Shown: in pieces, positions 10,648 to 21,259 of the stretch
Numbering within the stretch: the stretch's first letter is position 1
How the letters are laid out: each line of letters begins with the position of its first letter
DNA from: Psoroptes ovis
Lineage: Eukaryota > Arthropoda > Arachnida > Sarcoptiformes > Psoroptidae
Assembly (NCBI GenBank): GCA_002943765.1
Contig: PQWQ01000030.1
Span: forward strand, 436,501 to 500,500
Direction of reading: 5' to 3'
Length of the DNA stretch: 64,000 bases
Position numbers and translations under genes: made by a program
Notes under the pieces: model-generated
The model's input: the letters and a program-made list of their open reading frames with translations, nothing else
Databases searched by the model: none
What the model was told of the DNA's origin: nothing

Positions 10648-12288
10648 GCAAAGAAAAAAAATTCAAAATTTTTACCTCGAAATCTAAAAAATTGAAAAAA
10701 TCAAAATTTATATCAATGAATGAATCAAGTCCATCATATTAATTTTGATTTTGAATGCAATTATTATTATTGCGTAAACATTTTGTGTGTGTTCACAAGT
10801 ACATTGTAAAATAGTACACAAATATTACATAACCGTTCAATGAAAGAAACAAGGACAGCTTCGAATCAGTTATTATCAAATTTGTAAAAAAAAAAATCTA
10901 TGGACTCGATCATGTGAGAACATTATTTTTTTATCTTCCCCCAACATTTTACACACTTTGTGTCTTATCAAAATCAATGATCGAAACATCGACCAACATC
11001 CAAACATGAATAATAATAATAATATCGATATGATCGTTGAATAATGTTGATTGTTCAGGAACACACTCATATATATACAAATGATGGAAAGATGAATGAT
11101 CAACAAAGATAAATAGTTCAAGCCCTTATGCCTATGATTTTCATTTCAATTTTTTCTTCCACAATTTCAACTTTGTCATAAAGGGTTAAGACTGAGTTGA
11201 TTGAAATTTCATTCCCCTTTAATTCGAGAAAATAATCAACATAAATTCATTCGAATTGATCGATTAAAAATTTTGTCAATGTTCGTATTATTTTTGTTTA
11301 ATTATTATTTTTTATTAATTAAATAAATTTCGAAAATAGTGAATACAACATGTTTTAATCGATTAAATCGATGTCATTAATTTAATGAAAGTAAGCAGTA
11401 TCAGCAAGAAAATTAATGAATCATTTATACAAATTTTTTTGATTATAATTTATATTATATAGTAGGCTGTCCGAAAAGTTCATTCGGCTTAATCACGATA
11501 GAGTTGCTCGATGAAAATCGGCCAGAACTTTCCGGACAGTCTAATATATTTGAATATTAATAATATTTGAATTTAAATTGATTTTTTTCGTATATTTTTT
11601 TTTCATTTTATTTATTTAAAAGTATATTGATTCGATTTGGTAATGTGGAAAGAGAGGAAATAACATTTTTCTTGTGACATTTGTCAACATAAGAATTACG
11701 ACATCAAATATTAAATTTTGATTTTAATGTTGAAAAGGTTATAGAAAATCGAAATTTTATTAAAATTTCAGGTGCTGCAAACACCTTAACAAACATTAGT
11801 CACCTTGTGATCAATGTTGAATTTAAGAAATACAAAGCTGTTATCCATTTTCTTATAACAAAAATCAACAATTTTGAAATATCCGGCTTTGGTTATGACA
11901 AGTAAATTTTGACGAAATTTTCAAAACTAAATTAAAATTCACTTGTCAAAAAATTTTAAATTTTCAAAATTGACTTGTCAAAAATGACAAATTGACAAGT
12001 GTTTAATGAATTCAAAACCCATTCTTTCCTTACCTACACCTTTGAATTTTCAAAAAAATGTATCTGATTTATCCTCTATTTCATGATGATTTTTTTCGAA
12101 AATTCAAAATGATTTAATCGACATACACCAACAAATTAGAATGAAATTCGAATGCCCTTCGAAATACAATTATTAACTAGATGACATTGAATTTCGTACA
12201 CCACCAATTTGTCACCAGAAACATTTTTAAAATCCTTTATTATTTTCAAAAATGAAAATGAATGAATGCCATTCAATGGTGTTCAATC
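10648..12288. other. Gene-free stretch
   Basis: AT-rich DNA with one palindromic element (11465-11541) and no credible gene. Frames such as the minus-strand one at 10876-11121 are low-complexity Ile/Leu-rich translations without family features. Direct and inverted copies of TTGACAAGT-like words cluster at 11890-12000. Confidence 0.5.
11465..11541. mobile_element. TA-flanked palindromic MITE, copy 1 (type B, +)
   Basis: Starts GGCTGTCCGAAAAGTT and ends AACTTTCCGGACAGTC, with TA on both sides. The core carries the type B words CATTCGGCTTAAT and GAAAATCGGCC. Confidence 0.85.
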
Positions 12289-12296
12289 ATATATAA
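12289..12296 (+). promoter_or_regulatory. TATA box of the Gly/His-rich peptide gene
   Basis: ATATATAAG lies 103 bp before the ATG at 12392. The spacing resembles that at 15794 and 42695, where a TATA box also precedes an ATG by about 85-110 bp. Confidence 0.6.
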
Positions 12297-12391
12297 GTAC
12301 TGAATAATTGTGTGTAAATATAATTAGAATCAATTCAAATTGATCTGAAACAAACAAATCACAATTCAATTTGATTTAATTTATCCACAAA

Positions 12392-12756
12392 ATGAAATTA
12401 ATTATCATTTTAACCACAATTTTACTGAGTTTGGCGCTAATTTCAAACATTACCCTGACTGAAGCTTATGGTCATCATCATCATGGTGGACATAAATTGA
12501 AAATTAAACATGTTTGGAAAAAACATGGTGGTCATGGCTATCATGGCGGTGGTTACGGTGGTAAACATCGTGGCCACTCAAAACGTTATTTTAAACAAAA
12601 ACATGGTTAGTAATTGTTTTCTTCCAGACATTCTCCAGTTTTACTCCAGAAATAATTTAATCTAAAAGATGAATTTGATTAATTAAAAATTCGAATTATT
12701 TTCTCCGATCCATGTGTCACATTCAATATATAGGTTATGGACATTATGGTAAATGA
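12392..12756 (+). CDS. Small secreted Gly/His-rich peptide
   Basis: Exon 1 is 12392-12605. A reading frame without splicing would end at a TAG at 12608-12610, but the last bases form a donor (ATG/GTTAGT). An acceptor ATATAG at 12728-12733 joins in frame to 12734-12756, extending the repeat style with GYGHYGK before TGA. The product is then 78 residues. Residues 1-25 form a clear signal peptide (MKLIIILTTILLSLAL..., cleavage likely after TEA). The mature part is basic and built of GHHHHGGH, GGHGYHGG and KHRGHSKRY units. Gly/His-rich secreted peptides occur in arthropods as antimicrobial, metal-binding or cuticular products. Which of these applies cannot be read from sequence, and I recognise no specific family member. 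Confidence 0.7.
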
Positions 12757-14340
12757 TTTGATTGAAATCAAATTATAATACGTTCCTCCATTCAAATCAA
12801 ATCAATACGAGAAAAGTGACTTATTTCGTAAAATTTTTCTTAAATATTTATTATCTTGACCACAGCAACAACATACACACAAAAATTATTATGTAATTTT
12901 CATTTGATTATAATGATTAATATAAAAAAAATTCTCAAATCATTTTCTGATTAAAATCATATCACATATGTCACAGAGATATTCTAATTATTTTTTTAGT
13001 TTAAAATAATTTAAAATTTCAAAAATTTTAATTAAATAAATTCAATCATTTCATTGATAGTGATGATGATGTTTCATTTCAATCATTTCATTCATTAATC
13101 AATTCAAATATTTTTAATGAAATTTGTTTTTGTTTTGTTTCATTGAAAAGGTTCATTGAAAATCTTGATAAGATTTTTAAGATTTCAATTTCAAAAATTT
13201 TAGAAATCTTAAAAATTTCAATTTTTATGACATTTTTGATTAGATCTTCATATGATTATTGGGAACAAATCAGTCCTTATTGTTGTAATTCAGGTTTCAA
13301 TTTTTCGAATTTTATTTGACTGAATTATTTCATAATCAACGAAATGAAAAATTCGCACCTTGTTGTTTTGTTTGTTTTATGCAAATCTTTAAAAAAACAA
13401 TTCGAAAATGACGAAGAAAAAAATTCTTGAAATATTTTAAGTAAACAAAATATAACAAATCAATTAAATCAAATTTTTAAGAAAAATTCAAAATATTTTC
13501 AATTATTCAAAATGACATCATTTTTAATGTATGCTTAAAGATGCATGATCATTTCTTCAATTATTCAATTGTTTAAGATGTAAAAATAAGATAATTTTCT
13601 TTAATTTCTTTTCCTTTATTTTATTTTTTATTTTTTTTTTTTTTGTATACGAAGGCTATAGTCCATTGTAATTATTCGCTTTGATTATTCGACTATTCGT
13701 GCATGAAAATTTAGTCGAATTGTAGTCGAAAATAGAAATAATAATTATTACTTATAACCTTCGACATGGCATCAAAAAAAAATGAAAATTTAATTTTTAT
13801 TATTTCCTTTCTACACACAATTTGATAGTCTGTGACCTTTTTCCTGTGAATTCATAAAGGATTCAATTATTTTTCTCGTATTTTTGTTGTTGTTGTTGCC
13901 ATTTTCATTGCTGTCATAATCAATATTTGAATTATTGGTCATTGAATTCACGAATCAGTCATGAAAAAAACAAAACAATAATTTTTACCTTGATACAATG
14001 TGATTGTATTTCTGTTTTTTCAAAATAGAATCATCATCATTCAGCAGACATTCAATAACGTAATAATAATTCTAAAAAACAAATGTTATCTAATAATAAC
14101 AATAATAATTAATTGATTAATTACAATTCAAAATAATGAAAAATAATAATTATAATTATTTTCAAAGATGTTCGCAAAAAATACTGAAAAACCAGCCTTG
14201 ACGATCCTCTCTATTGTAGATACGCATATATTAAACATCATCATTATATAATTATTATTGATATCATCATCATAATCATAAAATTTATGCAATAATTCAA
14301 TTAATTCAATTCATAGCAATCAATCATTGATTTATTATTA
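12757..14340. other. Gene-free stretch
   Basis: AT-rich, with the 3' flank of the peptide gene and no recognisable coding exon or RNA gene. A poly-T run sits at 13629-13643. It ends at palindromic copy 2. Confidence 0.5.
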
Positions 14341-14414
14341 GGTTGTCCGGAAAGTTCTTGCCGATTTTCTCATGATTTCCAATGATATAATCGGCAAAAA
14401 CTTTTCGGACAACC
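14341..14414. mobile_element. Palindromic MITE, copy 2 (type C, -)
   Basis: Begins GGTTGTCCGGAAAGTT and ends AACTTTTCGGACAACC. The left flank is TA; the right flank is ATA. The core has CCAATGATATAATCGGC. Confidence 0.85.
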
Positions 14415-14625
14415 ATATAGTATCTGAAATCATCTGATTTACTTTAATTTATTTTTTATTGATTTTTTTTTACACAATTGTTTTGCCAATTTCGATTTTC
14501 AATTTGATAATCGAATGATTTAATGGCAAATATAAAACAATATTCAATGAGTTATGTCAAATTTCTAGCCCAATGTGTGCCGATCTCCATGTTTTTTTTC
14601 TTGAAATATATTGACAATTAAATTA

Positions 14626-14701
14626 GGCTGTCCGAAAAGTTCATTCGGCTTAATTACAATAGAGTTACTCGTGAAAATCGGCCAAAACTTTTCGGACAAT
14701 C
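14626..14701. mobile_element. Palindromic MITE, copy 3 (type B, +)
   Basis: GGCTGTCCGAAAAGTT to AACTTTTCGGACAATC, left TA, with the type B core CATTCGGCTTAATTAC. The right flank has lost the TA. Confidence 0.85.
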
Positions 14702-14966
14702 AAAATATTTCATCAAAAACATCATTATTATCATTGGTCGTTCGATGTTTGACAATATTATCCTTGAATTATTTTCTTTTTTTCAAAATTGAAAGGTAAA
14801 TAAACTTTGTCAACAATTGAATCATGATGTGTGTGTGTGATTTTCAATGATGTTTCCGCTTCATTGGCCCCAAAATGAATTCATAAATTTATTCGAATCG
14901 AAAAAAAAACAATGGACCTTAATGATTTCAAAGACGCAAGAAAATTAACACATTTTCAATTTTCAA

Positions 14967-15092
14967 TAACAGGATTTAAAGTTCAAATTCGTAGTTTTAA
15001 AATTTAATTTTGTAATTTTACAATTTGAAATTTCATTTGAAAACTACGAAATTCAATTTTAAAACTATGAATAAAAACTTTAAACCCAGTAA
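14967..15092. mobile_element. Second palindromic repeat family, copy A
   Basis: A roughly 125-bp imperfect palindrome. The left arm reads ACAGGATTTAAAGTTC then TTCGTAGTTTTAAAATT. The complement of the right arm reads ACTGGGTTTAAAGTTT then TTCATAGTTTTAAAATTG. The same arms recur at 45691-45804. A 65-codon open frame over this stretch is a by-product of the repeat. Confidence 0.65.
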
Positions 15093-15793
15093 CAAATATA
15101 TATGCACCAAATGTGAATATTTGAAATGTTGTTATTTCTGCGCAAGAAACCACACACAATTAACAGTGTTGATTATCATTTTGATTTCATGTGATTTATT
15201 GTTTATTCAGCCTTTCCAGTGAAGAAAATTGGTCAACAAAAGTCCAAATCAATAATCTTGATTGTCACCATTCATTATTACATGTGACAGATATTAACAT
15301 CATCATCATTATTATTAAGCACACAGTTCATTGTCATCGGATATTGTTCAATCAACTTTGAAATTTTCTAAGAGAAAATTATCACATTGAAAGACTATAG
15401 TATTTCTTTCTTGGAGAAATTTGAAAAAATAAGAAATTTTATTTTAGAACATCGATTAGTTCATGCTTGTGTAAGGCACAAACCTTCACTTACAACAAAC
15501 CTTACATACACACAGCATGCAAATCAATGTGCATCGAATGGATCGATTTATTAGTATTTGTTTGTCTGCAGCCACAAAGACTCAAAGACACAAGAGCCAC
15601 ATGGTTTGACTGTGTTTCAAATCATTTGTTCGTGGTGATAATTGTGAAGACAAGAAAAACAGACAAAAATAAATGATAATAAATGTACATGTAATAAATC
15701 AACAATTCAAAGAAATAAGGGATGGAATATATATGTGTGTGTGTGTGTGTGTGGAGACAAAGAGTTGTCAGTCTTCCAATGGTCAGTTCCAAG
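15093..15793. other. Spacer upstream of the Gly-rich peptide gene
   Basis: No gene was recognised. A GT microsatellite lies at about 15734-15753, just before the TATA box. Confidence 0.5.
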
Positions 15794-15800
15794 TATAAAT
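15794..15800 (+). promoter_or_regulatory. TATA box of the Gly-rich peptide gene
   Basis: TATAAAT lies 85 bp before the ATG at 15879. A TCAGATT initiator-like word sits about 35 bp downstream at 15828. Confidence 0.65.
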
Positions 15801-15878
15801 AGGACCGATTCAAATCGTTTGAAAAATCAGATTCGAATCAATTCGAATACAAGAAATCAAACAAACAATTAACAAAAA

Positions 15879-16165
15879 ATGAAACTCCGATTCTTTCTTG
15901 CTTTTGTAGTGTTGGCATCATTGTGCATGTCAGTAATGGCCGGCGGTTATGGTGGCGGCGGTGGTGGTGGTGGTGGATATGGTGGCGGTGGCGGTAAAGG
16001 TGGTGGAGGTAAATATACATCCGAAATTATCCAAATTATCCGATTCTAATATGAAATTCTTTTCTTCTTAATGATTAAGGTGGCGGATACGGTGGTGGCG
16101 GCGGCGGTGGCGGTTACGGCGGCGGTGGTGGTAAAGGTGGTGGCGGTGGCGGTTATGGCCGATAA
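15879..16165 (+). CDS. Small secreted glycine-rich protein
   Basis: Two exons, 15879-16008 and 16080-16165, split a Gly codon and give 71 residues. Residues 1-21 are a textbook signal peptide (MKLRFFLAFVVLASLCMSVMA). The rest is almost entirely Gly with Tyr and a few Lys: GGYGGGG, GGGGKGGGG units on both sides of the intron, ending GYGR. Such short GGY proteins are found in arthropod cuticle, silk-like secretions and as Gly-rich antimicrobial peptides; the sequence does not decide between them. The intron sits inside the repeat, so both exons look like duplicates of one Gly-rich module. AATAAA at 16628-16633 may end the transcript. Confidence 0.8.
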
Positions 16166-17738
16166 GGAAACACATTCCCGAATATTATTTAAGGACCGGA
16201 ATGTCTAAAAAACCAATTTTGTAATCCCATCTATGAAAGGACAAACAATGAACACATACACACCGACACACGCATCCCATACATCCACAAAAACATTCAT
16301 TCAAACTATTAAATTCCATAATGTTAATAATCAAATCAACACACAAATCAAATCAATTACATAATATTTGAACAATGCCCACAACACCATGAATATTTTA
16401 ATTAATATTATAAGGTAATTATATTTATGATTATGAAAATGATCGATCAAAAATTACATTTGAATTCATACAAAAAACATTGATAAACTCTTTGATTATT
16501 ATTGTTGTAACATTCGTTGACCACCACCAACACCATCATTGTTAAGATTATCATATCATTATCATCATTTATATTTTAAATTATAAATTATATTTTTATT
16601 ATTTTTACTTAACATCTAAGAAATAATAATAAAAGTGGGAATAATCTTAAGACATTTAACCGATTCAATTTCACTTATTTAATTACAATCAATTTGTATT
16701 CGATTTTGATTCAACAAGTTTTTCCTTGTTTTTTTTAAATTCAAATTTTGATTATGATTAGTGTGGTGTTTTAGTAATCAATAGGCGACACCACGTGTAT
16801 TCGACATGAGATTTCTGTCAAATTGATTAATTAATCAATTTTTTCAATTAAAAAATGATTAATCATATGTCAAGTTTTTTGCTTGCTGCTGTTGTTCTAT
16901 AGTTTACTACTAGTCATTTATTAACAATCAATTTTTGTCGTAGTGTCATCATAATCGTCGTTCAAGTTATTTCCAATGATAACTAAGATGATATACAGTG
17001 AATCAATGTGTATACAAACATTGATTTATCCAAACAGGATTAATGAAATCAAAGAAATCAGTGGAAATGTGTGTGTCGGTTGGTTGATTCAATCAATCAT
17101 ATTACAATGAGCTTCAATTGAAATTGAACTGAATGATCCTTAATTATCCTTGATTATTGATTCGATTCGATCATTGATTATTGATTCGATTTTCCGTAAT
17201 TTTTTTTGGCAACATTTTCACCGGGCTCTTTCCAAATATTTGATATTGAAAATTGATAATTTTCAATTGATGATTGTCAATTGATGATAATTGACATTTG
17301 TGGCTTTCTCTCCATAAGAATTACCCACATATTTTTATTGATTTTTCAATTGATATTTCAATTGATTACTGTTCTCAAATTGAATGCACCCAAAACAAAA
17401 AAAAATTTAAATTATTTATTTATTTATTCATTCATATTAATCATCATTTCTTATTTGATGAGAACACATGTGCCTAAATATTTCAAAATTTTAAATTATT
17501 TATTTTTCCATTCGTTCATTCATTCAATCAATTAAACAAATAAGAAAATCAATTTTAAATAATTATCATTCCTTAAGAAACAAAGGTAAATTGTTTTTAG
17601 TGCAAGGAAAGAGCCGATAAATCATAAATTTTATAGAGGTATGTACCTTATATTTCGAATTTTGAATTTATGTTTATTTTATTCTTCATTTTTGACTCTG
17701 GACTTTGCACCCAACCAAATAAATTGAAACGATAGAAT
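16166..17738. other. 3' flank and upstream region of ACSL copy 1
   Basis: AT-rich, with no palindromic MITE. A possible ACSL leader exon ends at a GTATGT donor at about 17639. A partly self-complementary CAATTGA cluster lies at 17250-17360. No coding exon was recognised. Confidence 0.45.
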
Positions 17739-19995
17739 ATGTCGAATTTAATAACAAAATTCGTTGTCACAAATACTACGAAATTGATTGTAAATACATA
17801 TACAGCTATAACCCTGCCATTCTATACAATTTATCAGCAGCCATGGAAAAATATTCGTCAATCAAAATTTCAGCTTCAAACATATAAAGATAAATATGGT
17901 CGTACTGTTTATTATCGTGATGGTCCAACGAATAATGAAGATCGGGTTCCAAGACATAAGCGAACAGTATCGGAGTTGATCAATAAAAAAGTTGATCATA
18001 ATCGACTTGCAGTCGGTGTGCGTAAATTGATCAGTGAAAAGCTACAATATGATCATGATAATCGACCAATCATTGTTGATGAACGTGAGCTGTCTAAAAT
18101 TGAACTGAGTAAAGAATATGAATGGATAACAGCTGGTGAAATAATGCAACGTGCTGAATCGATAGCACGAGGTTTACAACAATGTTTAGGTGTTGGCCAC
18201 AATGAAAAAGTAGTCATTTATGCTGATAGTAATTTAGAATGGTTTTTGGTTGCCTTAGCTTTGAATCGTCTTTGTGCAACAACAATCACATTATTTTCAA
18301 CATTAGGCGATAAAGGAGTGTTGTATGGCTTGAATCAATGTGAAGCCCCATACCTTGTCATTAGTGAATCGCTGTTGAAGAAAATCAATGCACTCAGTGA
18401 TCAAATTCAATCTGTCAAACAAATAATTTACATTCCAAATGATCCTGCATCGTATAAAAGTCAAGATGTTAATGTACGAATTGCTAAATATAATTTGACC
18501 AAAAAATTTCAACTGTCTTCATTGAATGATATCGAAAAACAAGGGTTCACTATTCAGCCTTATCCATTTCCAGAAGCTAAACCTGATGATATTATGATGA
18601 TTATGTATACGTCCGGAACTACCGGTAACCCGAAAGGGGTAATGTTAACCCACAATAATTTGTACACATTTTTGAATTCATTATTCAAATGGAATAGTGA
18701 ATGGCCAACGATTGAACCTAAATCAGTATTCTTATCATTTTTACCGATGGCTCATCTATTTGGGTTTATTTGTAATCTTTATGTATTTCTGAGCGATCAG
18801 CGATTAGCTTTTTCATCGCCAGCAACAATGTTTAGTAATTCTAAATCTCATGTCCCTGGTCAACTAAGCGATATTCAGCTGATTAAACCAGATTTCATTA
18901 CATCGGTACCGTTGGTTGTCGAAAGAATTGTTAAACAAATTTATCAAAATTTAAATGCCAAATCTCCAATAGCTGCACCATTATTCACTTATTTTATGGA
19001 TTATAAAATAAAATGGACACGTAGAGGTTATGATACACCGTTGATTAATAAATTCATATGTCAACGAATCAATGATCAATTTGGTGGTCGATTAAAAATA
19101 ATTATATCAGGTAGTGCACCTTTGAATGAACGGACACATGCATTGATCGAAGCTGCATTGAATGCTAAAATTGTTAATGGTGAGTTTTAACCTTTCATTT
19201 CAGTGGTGAAATCATATTTATATTAATTAAAAAATAGGATATGGCACCACGGAAACCACGTGTTGTTCAACATTTATGCCTTTAACTGATTATTCCCTTG
19301 GACGATGTGGCATTCCGCTGGATAAGGCTAAATATTATCTCGAAGATTGGGAAGATGGCGGTTACAGTGTCAACGACAAGCCACATCCACGTGGTGAAGT
19401 AATTATTGGTGGTGAACTAGTGACTATGGGCTATTATAATATGCCTGAAATGACGGCCAAAGATTTTTTCACCGATGAAGATGGCTGCCGTTGGTTTCGT
19501 ACCGGTGATATTGGTGAAATATTTTCCGATGGAACAATCAAAATTATTGATCGTAAAAAAGACTTAACGAAATTGGCCAACGGTGAATTCATATCGCTGG
19601 GTAAATTGGAATCCGGTATACGTTCATCGGATTTGGTTGAAAATGTTTGTATTTGTAATGATCGTTATCGTAATGAAATTATTGCACTGATTGTACCGAA
19701 TAAACGTTCGTTACGTACAGTGGCTGCGGAGCTGAACAAAGATGGATTGAAATTTGAACAGCTTTGCGATGACCCAAGTATCAATGAAAAAGTACATGAA
19801 TCACTGGTGCAAACTTGTCGAGATTTAGGCTTTAAAAAACGTGAAATACCTGTCAAATTTCTACTTGTCAAAGAAGAATGGACTCAAGAAAATAATTTAC
19901 TGACAGTTGCATATAAAATGAAGCGGCAAGCTGTACAAAAATTTTATCAAGAACTCATTAGGAAAACTTTCGAACAAATACCACCTTCGAATTAA
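17739..19995 (+). CDS. Long-chain acyl-CoA synthetase, ACSL3/4 type, tandem copy 1
   Basis: Exons 17739-19179 and 19238-19995 give 732 residues. The enzyme activates long-chain fatty acids with ATP and CoA, feeding lipid synthesis and oxidation at ER, mitochondrial or lipid-droplet membranes. A hydrophobic anchor (TYTAITLPFYTIY) lies near residues 20-35. Motifs: the AMP-binding loop YTSGTTGNPKG from Tyr290, FLPMAHLFGF, SSPATM, RGYDTPL, GSAPL, GYGTTETT (created by the splice), DKPHPRGEVIIGG, RTGDIGEI, DGTIKIIDRKKDLTKLANGEF and the EEWT...K C-terminal block. The insertion pattern and GEF/GEY-SLGK segment fit the ACSL3/4 branch rather than ACSL1/5/6. A paralog follows 1.26 kb downstream on the same strand. 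Copy 1 has one intron where copy 2 has two. AATAAA lies at 20019. Confidence 0.93.
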
Positions 19996-20157
19996 TGGTG
20001 GAAAACATTGAAAAATCGAATAAAACAAACAAACAAACAAAAAAATATTGACAAATGAATCAATACATTGTTAGGGTCTTATATATATTTTTAGGGTTTC
20101 ATATTGTTCAAAATTTTAATGATTTTCAAAATGATGAAAATGTGTTCAATATTATTA

Positions 20158-20231
20158 GGTGGTCCGAAAAGTTTTTGCCAGTTATATCGTAGAAAATCAT
20201 TGGAACATCTACCAAAACTTTTCGGACAACC
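20158..20231. mobile_element. Palindromic MITE, copy 4 (type C, +)
   Basis: Left TA then GGTGGTCCGAAAAGTT; the right end is AACTTTTCGGACAACC then TA. The core is GTTATATCGTAGAAAATCAT. Confidence 0.88.
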
Positions 20232-20405
20232 TAAAATTATTATTATTATTTATTTTATTGAATATAAGAATATTATGATCATCATTATTATCATTATTAT
20301 ATATGATGATGATGATCCAGAATACACGCATGCTGCTGCTGGTAAATATTGTTGTGTTCATCTTCCACCAATAAATGTATAACACCATTAAAAATTGAAA
20401 TATTG

Positions 20406-20479
20406 AGTTGTCCGAAAAGTTTTTGCCGATTTTCACATGTTTTTCAATCAATAAATCGACAAAAACTTTCAGGACAACC
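20406..20479. mobile_element. Palindromic MITE, copy 5 (type D, +)
   Basis: AGTTGTCCGAAAAGTTTT to GGACAACC then TA. The core is CACATGTTTTTCAAT. Confidence 0.85.
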
Positions 20480-21259
20480 TAATATATATCTTGGAATCAT
20501 CGAAACAAACAAACAAACACGACAACCAGTAAAAAGCCACAACAACAAATATTTCTCCCGAATCATGATCACCTCATCTCATTCATTTATTCCAAATGAG
20601 TTTTGTATTTATTTGTTTTCGGTTGATTTTGATTATTATTATTTGAAATATTTGATTGATTAAATTTCGATTTGTTTGTTTCGATTGAAATCGAATGTAT
20701 TGTGCATATTACATTTAGCCAATCAGCAGAAACAAATAAAATTCAAACTTGACTATTTTACATTAATTTGAATATATCATCAGACAAATATTGATTATGG
20801 CTGATTAATGTTCGATTTATGTTTATTTCAATTCAATTCTAATCATCAATAATTGTTGTATGGATTGTGAAGTGTGTGAAATCTAATTGATTTTTATTTG
20901 TTGTTGTTTATCAATAAATCTAAATAATTCAATGTATGCTACCCGAAATACGCATATGGCATCATACATTTAATGGAAATCGAATGGATGGAGAATACCA
21001 AATCAATCAATGATAAATTTATGTGAAAAAAAGTATTCAATAAGCTGTTTGAAAGCTTTAATTTGATGAAAATTTGAAAAAAAGAACACGTGTTTTATAC
21101 GTTTAATCTGTAAATTACACGTGTATGTAAATGGTCTTCCTTTCAAAGCGGAATTCATTGTCCAATCAATATCATATAACCCGATTAACCCTAGTGAGAA
21201 AGTAAGTCAATAATATTAACCGGTGTGTGTTGTATTTGTTGTTAAATGTAAGCGAAAAA

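Larger units (their letters stand above)
19996..21259. other. Spacer between the ACSL paralogs
   Basis: Contains two palindromic elements (20158-20231 and 20406-20479). A possible short leader intron of copy 2 (GTAAGT at about 21201) lies at its right end. No further gene was recognised. Confidence 0.5.

Noticed and set aside
10876..11121. Minus-strand 81-codon frame
   Set aside because: It is Ile/Leu/Phe-rich from AT bias, has no motif, and no splice or promoter context supports it.
15025..15222. Plus-strand 65-codon frame with a CxxC...CxxC pattern
   Set aside because: Its first half is the second palindromic repeat family; the Cys pattern is too short to call a zinc finger.
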